The notes: generated from the letters alone by a model not told the origin. A stretch of 64,000 bases of DNA from Bacillota bacterium (GCA_013178275.1 JABLWZ010000003.1:1-64000), one strand, 5' to 3'; numbered from the stretch's first letter, positions 47,067 through 55,255 are shown. Program-made: numbers and translations.

Positions 47067-48896
47067 TTGGCAAGAAAGAACAATACCCACTCAACTTTAC
47101 GGGACGATGTGCGCATCCAGGAATTCCTCGATATGATTTCCCCGTCCGTGATCAAGTTCTTCACGGACTATTTCATCTGCGGGAACACCTTCCGCTGCGT
47201 TTGGGCGCTTCGTGAATATCCCACGGCTACGGAGGAACAGGCCATCCTGCGCCACCTGGGGGAGAAGGATGGCATCACCCTGCACATCTATACCCGCCAC
47301 GTCACGCCGGTGGAGGAACGAAAAATCATATCCAACGCAACCAATAAAAACCGCATGCAGCGCGGCAACACCAACGACCTGCAGCAGACCGTCGCCGCCG
47401 AGAGCAACCTGCAGGACGTGGCCAACATCGTGGCGCAGATGCATAGGAACAAAGAGCCGCTGCTCCATGCCGCCGTGTACATCGAGCTGTCCGCCCACGA
47501 CCTCGACCAGCTCAAGCTGCTGCAGACCGAGGTGCTGACCGAGTTGATCCGCTCCAAGTTAAATGTCGACCGGCTGATGCTCCGCCAGCAGCAGGGATTC
47601 GTCAGCGTGATGCCTTCCGGCTGGAACGTGTTCGGAGACCAGTTCGAGCGAGTGCTGCCGGCCTCCTCGGTGGCCAACCTCTACCCCTTCAACTACAGCG
47701 GCAAGACCGACGCCAACGGCTTCTACCTCGGCAGGGACAAGTTTGGCAGCAACATCCTGGTAGATTTCAACAAGCGGGCCGACGACAAGACCAACGCCAA
47801 CATCCTGATCCTGGGCAACAGCGGCCAGGGCAAGAGCTACCTTTTAAAGCTCATCCTCACCAATCTGCGGCAGTCCGGCATGCAGGTGCTGGCTTTGGAC
47901 CCTGAAATGGAGTATGAGGAATTGACGGAAAACCTGGGCGGCTGCTTCATCGATCTGATGAGCGGCGAATACATCATCAATGTGCTGGAGCCGAAAGCCT
48001 GGGATGAAACGGGCGAACCCCGGGACAGCGAAGCGCCCCAGGCCTTCCGGCAGACCTCCAAGCTCAGCCAGCACATCAGCTTTCTCAAGGACTTTTTCCG
48101 AACCTACAAGGACTTTGACGACCGGCAGATCGACACCATCGAGATCATGCTGGGCAAGCTCTACGGCAAATGGAGCATCACCGACCGAAGCAATTTCGAC
48201 CGCTTGAAACCTGCGGATTATCCCATCCTGTCCGACCTGTACGAGTTGATGGAGGCAGAGTATAAAGCCTTTGACGAGAGCAAGCGCCAGCTCTATACCG
48301 CCGATACGCTGCGGGAAATCTGCCTGGGACTCCATTCCCTGTGCAGGGGCGCGGAGTCTAATTTTTTCAACGGGCACACCAATATCACCGGAAGCAGTTT
48401 CGTGACCTTCGGTGTCAAGGGGCTTTTGCAGGCGTCGAGGAACATCCGCAACGCTTTGCTGTTCAACGTACTGTCCTACATGTCCAACGAGCTCTTGACC
48501 CGCGGCAGCACGGTGGCCAGCATCGACGAGCTGTATCTGTTCCTGACCAATCCCACGGCTATCGAATATATCCGGAATTTCATGAAGCGCGTCAGGAAGA
48601 AAGACTCCGCCGTCATCCTCGCCAGCCAGAACCTGGAGGACTTCAACATCGAGGGCATCCGGGAATACACCAAGCCCCTGTTCTCCATCCCGACCCATCA
48701 GTTCCTGTTCAACGCGGGCAACATCGACGCCAGATTCTACATCGACACCCTGCAACTGGAGCCGAGCGAATACAACCTGATTCGCTATCCGCAGCGCGGC
48801 GTGTGCCTTTATAAATGCGGCAACGAGCGCTACAACCTCATGGTGCAGGCCCCGGAGCACAAGGCCCGGCTCTTCGGCCAGGCGGGTGGCCGGTGA
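47067..48896 (+). CDS. virB4: VirB4-type T4SS ATPase
   Basis: About 609 residues. Walker A ILGNSGQGKSYLLKL lies near residue 250, Walker B-like LALDPEMEYEEL follows, and the later SIDELYLFL and ILASQNLEDF blocks are typical of VirB4/TraC ATPases. It energises the T4SS. The frame includes ATG 47058, but AAAGGA lies directly before it; TTG 47067 has correct spacing. The usual VirB4 N-terminal part is encoded separately at 41581. The stop overlaps an ATG (TGATG) opening a short frame into the next gene. Confidence 0.93.
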   Translation: MARKNNTHSTLRDDVRIQEFLDMISPSVIKFFTDYFICGNTFRCVWALREYPTATEEQAILRHLGEKDGITLHIYTRHVTPVEERKIISNATNKNRMQRGNTNDLQQTVAAESNLQDVANIVAQMHRNKEPLLHAAVYIELSAHDLDQLKLLQTEVLTELIRSKLNVDRLMLRQQQGFVSVMPSGWNVFGDQFERVLPASSVANLYPFNYSGKTDANGFYLGRDKFGSNILVDFNKRADDKTNANILILGNSGQGKSYLLKLILTNLRQSGMQVLALDPEMEYEELTENLGGCFIDLMSGEYIINVLEPKAWDETGEPRDSEAPQAFRQTSKLSQHISFLKDFFRTYKDFDDRQIDTIEIMLGKLYGKWSITDRSNFDRLKPADYPILSDLYELMEAEYKAFDESKRQLYTADTLREICLGLHSLCRGAESNFFNGHTNITGSSFVTFGVKGLLQASRNIRNALLFNVLSYMSNELLTRGSTVASIDELYLFLTNPTAIEYIRNFMKRVRKKDSAVILASQNLEDFNIEGIREYTKPLFSIPTHQFLFNAGNIDARFYIDTLQLEPSEYNLIRYPQRGVCLYKCGNERYNLMVQAPEHKARLFGQAGGR

Positions 48897-48962
48897 TGGA
48901 GCAGCGGGACTACATGGACTTTCCGAAAAAGGATGTGGTGGCCGCAAAGGAGATGAAAGCAG

Positions 48963-49997
48963 TTGGATATGAAGGATCAGTGTTTCGGCATCGAAATCGA
49001 GCTGACCGGGCTGTCCCGGCAGCGGGCCGGACAGGTTCTGGCCGATTATTTCGGCACCCGGCTGTCCCATGACGGCGGCGGATATGATGCCTATTCCGCC
49101 CTGGACAGCCAGAGCCGCCGGTGGAAAGTCGTGAAGGACGGCAGCATCACCGTGGAGTCCAGGCGAGGCAGCGCCGACAATACCTACAGCGTAGAGTTGG
49201 TCAGCCCCATATGCGCCTACGCAGACATCGAGACTATACAGGAGATCATCCGCAGGCTTAGAGCCGTCGGAGCCATCGCCAACGCGAGCTGCGGCATCCA
49301 TGTCCATGTGGATGCCTCGCCGCACAACGCCAATACCCTGCGTAACATCACCAACATCATGGCCAGCAAGGAGGATTTAATCTACAAGGCGCTGCAGGTC
49401 AATGTGTCCAGAGAAAACAGCTACTGCAAAAAAGTCGACGAGCGTTTTCTGGAAGAACTCAACCGCAGGAAGCCGAAGGACCTAGAGCAGGTCGGTCGGA
49501 TCTGGTACAACGGAGGCGACGGCAGGCATGAGCATTACCACAAAAGCCGCTACCACTGCCTCAACCTGCACAGCGTGTTTCAAAAAGGCACTATCGAATT
49601 CCGCCTGTTCAACGGCACCACACATGCCGGCAAGATCAAGGCGTACATCCAGTTCTGCCTGGCCATTAGCCATCAGGCGCTCTCCCAGCGCTGCGCCAGC
49701 CGCGCCAAAACCCAAAGCAGCAATGAAAAATACACCTTCCGCACCTGGCTTCTGCGCCTGGGTCTCATCGGCGACGAATTCAAGACCGCCCGGCTGCACC
49801 TCTTGGAGCACCTGGAAGGCTGCATCGCCTGGAAAGACCCCGCCCAGGCCGAGCGGCAAAAGGAGCGGTTGAGGCGGAAAAAAGAAAAGGAGCTGGCGCG
49901 TTTTTCCGAGGCCGCCCCAGCCCCGGAAGAACGAAATCATCAGGACGTCGAACCGGCCGGGGCCGAAGAAAGCCCCTGCTTTTCCATGTCCATGTAG
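48963..49997 (+). CDS. Putative amidoligase (glutamine-synthetase-like fold)
   Basis: 344 residues. FGIEIELTGLSRQRAG (about 8-23), VELVSPI (about 80), GIHVHVDAS (about 117-125) and YHCLNLHSVFQKGTIEFRLFNGT (about 198-220) give the acidic and histidine pattern of the COOH-NH2 amidoligase family 2, predicted to join carboxylates to amines using ATP. The tail is charged and ends ESPCFSMSM. The next gene encodes a gamma-glutamylcyclotransferase-type enzyme, a pairing predicted by comparative genomics to make and break gamma-glutamyl-type bonds. Substrate unknown: wall peptide or a protein are possible. Start TTG 48963 or ATG 48969, AAAGGAG upstream. Confidence 0.88.
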   Translation: MDMKDQCFGIEIELTGLSRQRAGQVLADYFGTRLSHDGGGYDAYSALDSQSRRWKVVKDGSITVESRRGSADNTYSVELVSPICAYADIETIQEIIRRLRAVGAIANASCGIHVHVDASPHNANTLRNITNIMASKEDLIYKALQVNVSRENSYCKKVDERFLEELNRRKPKDLEQVGRIWYNGGDGRHEHYHKSRYHCLNLHSVFQKGTIEFRLFNGTTHAGKIKAYIQFCLAISHQALSQRCASRAKTQSSNEKYTFRTWLLRLGLIGDEFKTARLHLLEHLEGCIAWKDPAQAERQKERLRRKKEKELARFSEAAPAPEERNHQDVEPAGAEESPCFSMSM

Positions 49998-50016
49998 CAA
50001 GGAGGACTGATCGACA

Positions 50017-50511
50017 ATGAAAGGCAAAACTCTGTACATCGCCTACGGCAGCAACCTCAACCTGCCGCAGATGGCCTGCAGGTGCCCCACCGCCAGAGTG
50101 GTGGGGACCAGCGAAATCAAGGACTATGAACTGCTGTTCAAAGGCGGCCGCCACAACGCGGTGGCTACGGTGGAACCCCTTAAAGGCGGCCGCGTCCCGG
50201 TTCTTTTGTGGGCCCTGCAGGAAAAAGACCTGCGGGCGCTCGACCACTATGAGGGATATCCACACTTTTACCGCAAGGAAATCCTCGATGTGGAGCTAAA
50301 GGGAAAAACCGTTCCCGCCATGGCCTATGTCATGAACGACGGCTATCCCTTCGGTGCACCCTCGAATTACTACCTGAACGTCGTCCAGGAGGGTTACCGG
50401 AGCGCGGGCTTTGACAGCGAGATTCTGGAACGTGCGGTGGAGAAATCCCTCCGTCTTGCAGGGGAACAGCGGCCGGAACCGGGAAACCGGTTCGGCCTGA
50501 AATGGTGGTGA
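50017..50511 (+). CDS. Gamma-glutamylcyclotransferase-like protein (AIG2-like)
   Basis: 164 residues. The N-terminal YIAYGSNLN (residues 6-14) is the glycine loop of the GGCT-like fold, and the catalytic acid lies in DHYEGYPHFYRKEI (Glu about 80). Such enzymes cleave gamma-glutamyl amides with formation of 5-oxoproline. AAGGAGG precedes ATG 50017. It lies directly after the amidoligase gene and four bases before the M23 peptidase gene, so all three are probably co-transcribed; the pair is embedded in the transfer operon. Confidence 0.92.
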   Translation: MKGKTLYIAYGSNLNLPQMACRCPTARVVGTSEIKDYELLFKGGRHNAVATVEPLKGGRVPVLLWALQEKDLRALDHYEGYPHFYRKEILDVELKGKTVPAMAYVMNDGYPFGAPSNYYLNVVQEGYRSAGFDSEILERAVEKSLRLAGEQRPEPGNRFGLKWW

Positions 50512-50515
50512 GGAC

Positions 50516-51607
50516 ATGGCAGCTCCCGCAGCCGCCGCCCTGGCGGTCAAGGCGGCCATCGCCGCGGCCACCGACAAAAGGACGCGAAAAGCCGCAGGCG
50601 TTCTCATCGCCGCCCTGCTGACTCCTGTCATTCTCATCGTGGTGGTGATCGTGAGCCTGCTCTCGGCCGCGGCGGACCACAACAACGCCGCCATCGACTT
50701 GTGCTTCAACGGCGGGAAGATTTCTTCGCAGGTCCCGGCCGATTACGCCGCTTATATTCGGGCAATGCGCAACAGCTTCTCGGAGCTGGACGCCGCCATC
50801 GCGCAAATATCCTCGGGGATGGAAAATGGAAGCATTGACAGTACAAGGGTCAAGGCGGTTTTTTATTCTCTGTTCTTCGGCGCGAAAAATCTCCGGACAG
50901 ACGGCGCGGACTACCGATCCTTCGTCGATTGCTTCGTGGGCTATGAGGAACGCACCCGCACCGTGGATAATGGCGACGGTACCACTTCGGAGGAAACCTA
51001 CACCGTGGCCGTGCCGCTCAAGTCCCTGCCGGAGATCTACGGCAACCTGGAAAAGGCCCTGGGCCGGACGATCACCCCTGAAGATCGGGCCAACGCCTCG
51101 GAGATTTATTACCGAGTGTTGTACGGCGGCAGCGTCCCCACCTACGGGGAGGCCTTCGACCAATGGGCTAACGGACTGCCCCTCTCCGACACGCCCTTTA
51201 TGGGAGTGGACGGCTTCTGTTCGCCCCTGGGTGAAAGCTGGCGGACCATGGTCACCTCGGAATTCGGCTACCGGTCCGATCCTTTCACTGGAGAGAGAAG
51301 GGGGCACACCGGCTTGGACCTGGGCGCTCCCATCGGCACACCCATCCGCACGGCCCTGGACGGCACGGTGCAGTTCGTACGCTATACGACCACCGGCTAC
51401 GGCTATCATCTGGCCGTCGATCACGGCGGCGGATTTGTCACTCTTTATGCTCATTGTTCCAAAATCCTCGTAACCGAAGGACAGGCAGTTAAGGCTGGGG
51501 ACGTCATCGCCCAGGTCGGCTCCACGGGCCGCAGCACCGGCCCGCATCTGCATTTTGAGGTGCGTATCAACGGGGAAATGAAAAATCCGAGAAGCTATCT
51601 GCCGTAA
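50516..51607 (+). CDS. M23 endopeptidase, VirB1-like wall hydrolase
   Basis: 363 residues: a membrane helix near residues 30-52 (VLIAALLTPVILIVVVIVSLL), an outside region of about 190 residues, then an M23 zinc peptidase domain with HTGLDLG (His about 264), YHLAVDHGGG, LYAHCS and HLHFEV (about 343-348). It opens peptidoglycan at the conjugation site, the role of VirB1/VirB1-like proteins in Gram-positive systems. Membrane-anchored, active site outside. It follows the GGCT gene by four bases. Confidence 0.95.
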   Translation: MAAPAAAALAVKAAIAAATDKRTRKAAGVLIAALLTPVILIVVVIVSLLSAAADHNNAAIDLCFNGGKISSQVPADYAAYIRAMRNSFSELDAAIAQISSGMENGSIDSTRVKAVFYSLFFGAKNLRTDGADYRSFVDCFVGYEERTRTVDNGDGTTSEETYTVAVPLKSLPEIYGNLEKALGRTITPEDRANASEIYYRVLYGGSVPTYGEAFDQWANGLPLSDTPFMGVDGFCSPLGESWRTMVTSEFGYRSDPFTGERRGHTGLDLGAPIGTPIRTALDGTVQFVRYTTTGYGYHLAVDHGGGFVTLYAHCSKILVTEGQAVKAGDVIAQVGSTGRSTGPHLHFEVRINGEMKNPRSYLP

Positions 51608-51703
51608 GGAGGGCAAGAAAGACCGACGACTTCCAGCGCTAAAACTGCGTCATCGCGAAAGAAAAAACATCATTAGCATGAAATTTTAAGGAGGAAACGA
51701 GCC

Positions 51704-52156
51704 ATGAGAGAAACCGAACTGAAGATACCGTTCCCCACGGAGAAGCTGGACGCCCTCCGCTTTTTTATGGCCAAAAAGGATCTGAACATCGAGCAGGAGC
51801 TGAAGGAAACCCTTGAAAAGACCTATGAAAAAATCGTCCCCGCCCATGTTCGTGAGTACGTGGAAAGCAGGCTCGAACAAGGGCCGGCCCAGGAGCAGAT
51901 ACCCGAACCGGAAGCTCATGAACACCAGTTGGAGGAAGACCATGAACCAGAGGCATCGGAGCGGCAGCCGGAGCGAACCCACGAATCAGAGGCGTCGGAG
52001 CAGCAACCAGAGCAGCAGAGGGACCGACAGCCGAGGCAATCACGCCGCCGCCAGCGTGAACAGGCCGCGGCTGAAGCCGCCCCGGTTTCGGATTCCCAAA
52101 GGGAAGATACAACTCCCGCCGAGGAAGAAAGCCAGGGCCTGAGCATGAGCATGTGA
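51704..52156 (+). CDS. Small protein with coiled-coil-like tail (DUF6103-like), copy 1
   Basis: 150 residues. The N-terminal ~55 residues (ELKIPFPTEKLDALRFFMAKKDLNIEQELKETLEKTYEKIVPAHVREYVESR) are homologous to the protein at 52549-52803. The rest is Glu/Gln/Arg-rich low complexity ending EEESQGLSMSM. No enzyme motif. The family (DUF6103-like, by memory) is typical of Clostridial elements. GGAGG precedes ATG 51704. It could be a DNA-binding or scaffold protein of the relaxosome (inference). Confidence 0.7.
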   Translation: MRETELKIPFPTEKLDALRFFMAKKDLNIEQELKETLEKTYEKIVPAHVREYVESRLEQGPAQEQIPEPEAHEHQLEEDHEPEASERQPERTHESEASEQQPEQQRDRQPRQSRRRQREQAAAEAAPVSDSQREDTTPAEEESQGLSMSM

Positions 52157-52162
52157 GGAGAG

Positions 52163-52513
52163 ATGGAGATGCAAAAAAACAGCTTTGAGACAGAATTCAA
52201 CGCGCTGTTTCCCCATCCGGCTCCCGAAAAGACCGAGAAGTGGCTTCATCTTGCTCGTGATTTGGGTGAGGTCTATGACGAGGCAGATGGCGAAAAAAAC
52301 GGACTAGGCTTGGTGTGCGATGAGCTGATCACCAAGTTCCAGTTGGTAAAGGAGCATTTCGGCGGGGAAATCGCGCAGATACTGTACGACAATATTGAGT
52401 TTGGTGCCATTCTTCCCTCCGAATTATGGGAAGCGGCCCGGTTTATCCAAAACGGCGGCAGCCCCGGAGAACTCTCCCAACAAGCCGACAGCGGTATGTT
52501 CATGGGTATGTAG
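52163..52513 (+). CDS. Small protein of the transfer operon, unrecognised
   Basis: 116 residues, acidic, mostly helical, with no known domain. GAGGAGAG before ATG 52163 and 6 bases from the previous stop suggest coupled translation. It ends QQADSGMFMGM, one of the Met-rich tails that recur in this element. It lies between two related DUF6103-like genes. Confidence 0.65.
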   Translation: MEMQKNSFETEFNALFPHPAPEKTEKWLHLARDLGEVYDEADGEKNGLGLVCDELITKFQLVKEHFGGEIAQILYDNIEFGAILPSELWEAARFIQNGGSPGELSQQADSGMFMGM

Positions 52514-52548
52514 CTTTAAAAATCACATTGAAAAGGAGTGCAGGGCTC

Positions 52549-52803
52549 ATGAAAAAAGCGACCGTTCAAATCAGCTTCGACGCAGAAAAGCTCGGAGCCA
52601 TCAAGCAGTATATGGGCAAAAAGGACGCTGAGCTGCTGACCGAGCTGGAAGAGGTCATGCAGAAGCTCTATGAAAAGCACGTTCCCGCCCCGGTGCGGGA
52701 ATACATCGAGAGCCGGGAAGCGGAAGAAGCGGGCAAACCCAAAAGCCCCTCCCGTCCTGCCCACTCAATCTCCGTCAATCACGGTAGCGGCACCCCCACG
52801 TAA
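52549..52803 (+). CDS. Small protein (DUF6103-like), copy 2
   Basis: 84 residues. VQISFDAEKLGAIKQYMGKKDAELLTELEEVMQKLYEKHVPAPVREYIESR aligns along its length with the N-terminal half of the protein at 51704, so the two are paralogues; this one lacks the long acidic tail. AAAAGGAG stands before ATG 52549; upstream in-frame codons are not preceded by a site. It is the last gene before the hairpin-rich region at 52994-53086. Confidence 0.72.
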   Translation: MKKATVQISFDAEKLGAIKQYMGKKDAELLTELEEVMQKLYEKHVPAPVREYIESREAEEAGKPKSPSRPAHSISVNHGSGTPT

Positions 52804-53195
52804 GCAGCACGCAAATGGGGCGCGGATTTGGCGGCTGTGCCGCCCTGTGTGCCCTTTGATGGGGCGGGGGGCATTCTTTTACCTGTGGGCAGCTTCACGA
52901 CCCGTGTCGAGGCTTTGTGAGCGGCAAAACCGAAAGGCAGGCCTAGTCACGGATTAGGGGTGAACCATGGGGTCGAAAACCTTGCGGGTTAAAGAGGCGG
53001 GGTCGCCAAGCGCCCCGCCTCTGCCCACATCAGCCCGCAATGCGGGCTGATGGACCTTTCCTCCAGGGGTCGGAATTTGCCCCTGGGGGTCGGGTCAGGA
53101 GTCGCCATCCGCGGCCAAGGATGCGAATACAGGATTTTAACCGAGGTCGCGGCCGGTGTTGCAGCCCCAAATGCGCCGGATTGGAGGTTAAAAAC
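52804..53195. other. Hairpin-rich non-coding region, candidate oriT
   Basis: Three perfect inverted repeats follow closely: GAGGCGGGG (52994-53002) with CCCCGCCTC (53013-53021); CATCAGCCCGCA (53028-53039) with TGCGGGCTGATG (53041-53052); CCAGGGG (53063-53069) with CCCCTGG (53080-53086). No gene is seen between 52804 and the RHH gene at 53196. Position directly before relaxosome and relaxase genes, plus dense inverted repeats, is typical of an origin of transfer. The nick site cannot be identified by eye. T-runs are absent, so these are not ordinary terminators. Confidence 0.6.
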
Positions 53196-53603
53196 ATGGC
53201 GGAAAAAAACAAGAAGAGATTCCCCTTGTGGATGCATCCGGAAACACAGCGGCAGGTCAAGGAGTGGTATCAAAAAGACAACTGCCGCAGCCAGAGCGAG
53301 TTTATCGAAAAGGCGATCCTTTTTTACTGCGGCTACATCTCCGCGGAAAACAGCATAAAGTTTCTGCCTGCCGCCCTCACCTCCGCCATGGCCGGCGTGG
53401 TGGAAAGTTCGGAAAACCGCATGGCCCGGCTGCTTTTCAAACTGGCGGTGGAGATGTCCATGATGATGAACATCATCGCCTCCAACGCCGAACTCGATGA
53501 AACCCTGATGCAACGGCTGCGGGGCAAGTGCGTCGCTGACGTGAAAAAATCCGTCGGCTCCGTCACCTTCGAGGACGTGGTGAAATTCCAGAAAGGCCAG
53601 TAG
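53196..53603 (+). CDS. Ribbon-helix-helix relaxosome accessory protein (MobC-like)
   Basis: 135 residues. The N-terminal KKRFPLWMHPETQRQVKEWYQKDNCRSQSEFIEKAILFYCGYI (about 5-47) has the strand-helix-helix pattern of RHH DNA-binding proteins, followed by a helical C-terminus. Such proteins bind oriT and help the relaxase. TTGGAGG sets ATG 53196, although the frame is open from 53040, which would run through the inverted repeats. The relaxase gene follows 11 bases after the stop. Confidence 0.82.
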   Translation: MAEKNKKRFPLWMHPETQRQVKEWYQKDNCRSQSEFIEKAILFYCGYISAENSIKFLPAALTSAMAGVVESSENRMARLLFKLAVEMSMMMNIIASNAELDETLMQRLRGKCVADVKKSVGSVTFEDVVKFQKGQ

Positions 53604-53614
53604 GGTGACGGACC

Positions 53615-55255
53615 ATGCCGAGGATCATCTTCAAATGCCGCTACCTGAAAAACGCATCGGTACACCTTTCTAATTTTGTGGAGTATGTGGCCACCCGCGA
53701 GGGCGTGGAGAAAATACCGGACAGTGCAGGACTGCTTACCGCCACAAAAAAACAGCAGCGGCTCATTGCCGAAATTCTATCGAAGTTTCACGATACCGCT
53801 GATCTCTTCGAGTACGAGGACTATCTAAAAGAACAGACCAGAAAAAACGCCTCGGAGTTCATCTCCATGGTGGTGGAGCAGAATATTGATTTACTAGGCA
53901 AACGAAAAAACTATGTCGAATACATCGCCCGGCGTCCGGGAGCGGAAGCCCTCGGTAGACATGGTTTGTTCACAGACGCCGGCGTGCCGGTGGTGCTGTC
54001 CCGGGTGACGGAGGAAGTCGGCAGCCACACCGGCAATGTGTGGACCAATGTGATCTCTCTGCGCAGGGAGGATGCCGCGCGGCTCGGTTATGACAACGCC
54101 AAAGCGTGGCGGGATCTGCTCCGCGGGCAGCGCAACCATATCGCCCAGCAGATGAAGATCACGCCGGAGAATCTGCGGTGGTACGCCGCCTACCATGACG
54201 AGGGGCACCACCCCCATGTGCATCTCATCGCCTACTCCGCCGATCCAAGAGAAGCCTATGTCACCAAGGAAGCCATCCAAAATATGCGCGGCAGCCTGGC
54301 CAGGGAGATATTCAAACAGGACCTGCTGCAAATTTATTCCGAGCAGACGGAGCGCCGAAACGTTCTGACCGAGCAAAGCCGGGACGCCATGAAAGAAATC
54401 ATCCATCAAATCAGCTCCGGCGTCTGCGAAAATAAAACCATCGAGGATTTGATTACTCATCTGGCCGAGCGCCTCAAGCACACCTCCGGCAAAAAACAAT
54501 ACGGCTATTTGAAAGCGCCTCTCAAAGCGGTCATCGATCAGATCGTGGATGAACTGGCCGGGGATGAGCGGGTGGCGCAGTGTTACGCCAGGTGGCATGA
54601 GGTGCGCAATGAAGTGCTGCGCACCTATGCCGACCAACCGCCGCCGCCACTCCCGCTGTCAAAGCAGAAAGAATTCAAGAGCATCAAAAACATGGTGATC
54701 GCCGAAGCTTTGAATATCGGCAGCCGCCATTTTATTTTTGAGCCGGATGAGGATATGGACGCATCGGATGGCGAAGCGGAACCTATACGGGAGGATGCGG
54801 CGGGCAATCCATATGCGCAGTATGCGCTGGCGAAGCTGTATCTCTCCGGCGAGGATATGCCCAAGGACGTTCCGAAGGCTGTGGAGCTGCTGACGAAATC
54901 CGCAGTGCGGGGCAATCAGTATGCCCAATACGCCCTGGGCAAGCTCTGCCTCATGGGACATGAGGTTCCCCGTGACCGGGAGGCCGCGCTGAAGTGGCTG
55001 ACCGCTTCGGCGGCCCAGGGCAATATCTACTCCAGGTTTCTTCTCGACCGCATGGACGCCATCCGCGATCCTTCGGTGCTGCTGGCGGCTACGCGGCTCA
55101 TGCGCCACCTGGGCAATATCTTCCGCGATGAACATAAGCGAATGGGCGGCGGCAGCAGCCTGCAGACCGACCGCAAGCTGCGCCAAAAACTGGCCCGGAA
55201 AAAATCGGCCCAGGGCCATGCCCGCGACGATCACGAGCCAAGGCAAAACCTTTAA
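53615..55255 (+). CDS. MobP-family relaxase with Sel1-type repeats
   Basis: 546 residues. The metal site HHPHVHLIAYS (about 195-205) and the preceding WTNVISLRREDAARLGYDNA region match MobP3-type relaxases, which nick oriT and stay bound to the 5' end through a tyrosine. The N-terminal half thus is catalytic. At about 395-470, two Sel1-type helical repeats occur (NPYAQYALAKLYLSGEDMPKDVPKAVELL and NQYAQYALGKLCLMGHEVPRDREAALKWL), a fusion seldom seen in relaxases; Sel1 repeats mediate protein contacts. The C-terminus is basic. Start ATG 53615, preceded by GTGACGG. Confidence 0.9.
   Translation: MPRIIFKCRYLKNASVHLSNFVEYVATREGVEKIPDSAGLLTATKKQQRLIAEILSKFHDTADLFEYEDYLKEQTRKNASEFISMVVEQNIDLLGKRKNYVEYIARRPGAEALGRHGLFTDAGVPVVLSRVTEEVGSHTGNVWTNVISLRREDAARLGYDNAKAWRDLLRGQRNHIAQQMKITPENLRWYAAYHDEGHHPHVHLIAYSADPREAYVTKEAIQNMRGSLAREIFKQDLLQIYSEQTERRNVLTEQSRDAMKEIIHQISSGVCENKTIEDLITHLAERLKHTSGKKQYGYLKAPLKAVIDQIVDELAGDERVAQCYARWHEVRNEVLRTYADQPPPPLPLSKQKEFKSIKNMVIAEALNIGSRHFIFEPDEDMDASDGEAEPIREDAAGNPYAQYALAKLYLSGEDMPKDVPKAVELLTKSAVRGNQYAQYALGKLCLMGHEVPRDREAALKWLTASAAQGNIYSRFLLDRMDAIRDPSVLLAATRLMRHLGNIFRDEHKRMGGGSSLQTDRKLRQKLARKKSAQGHARDDHEPRQNL

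Noticed and set aside
48897-49072. Short frame starting at the virB4 stop (TGATG)
   Set aside because: Only its first ~20 codons lie outside the amidoligase gene and its later part is an Arg/Pro-rich shadow; it may serve just to bring ribosomes to the amidoligase start.
52994-53052. Inverted repeats considered as terminators
   Set aside because: No T-run follows any of the stems; location before the relaxosome genes favours oriT.
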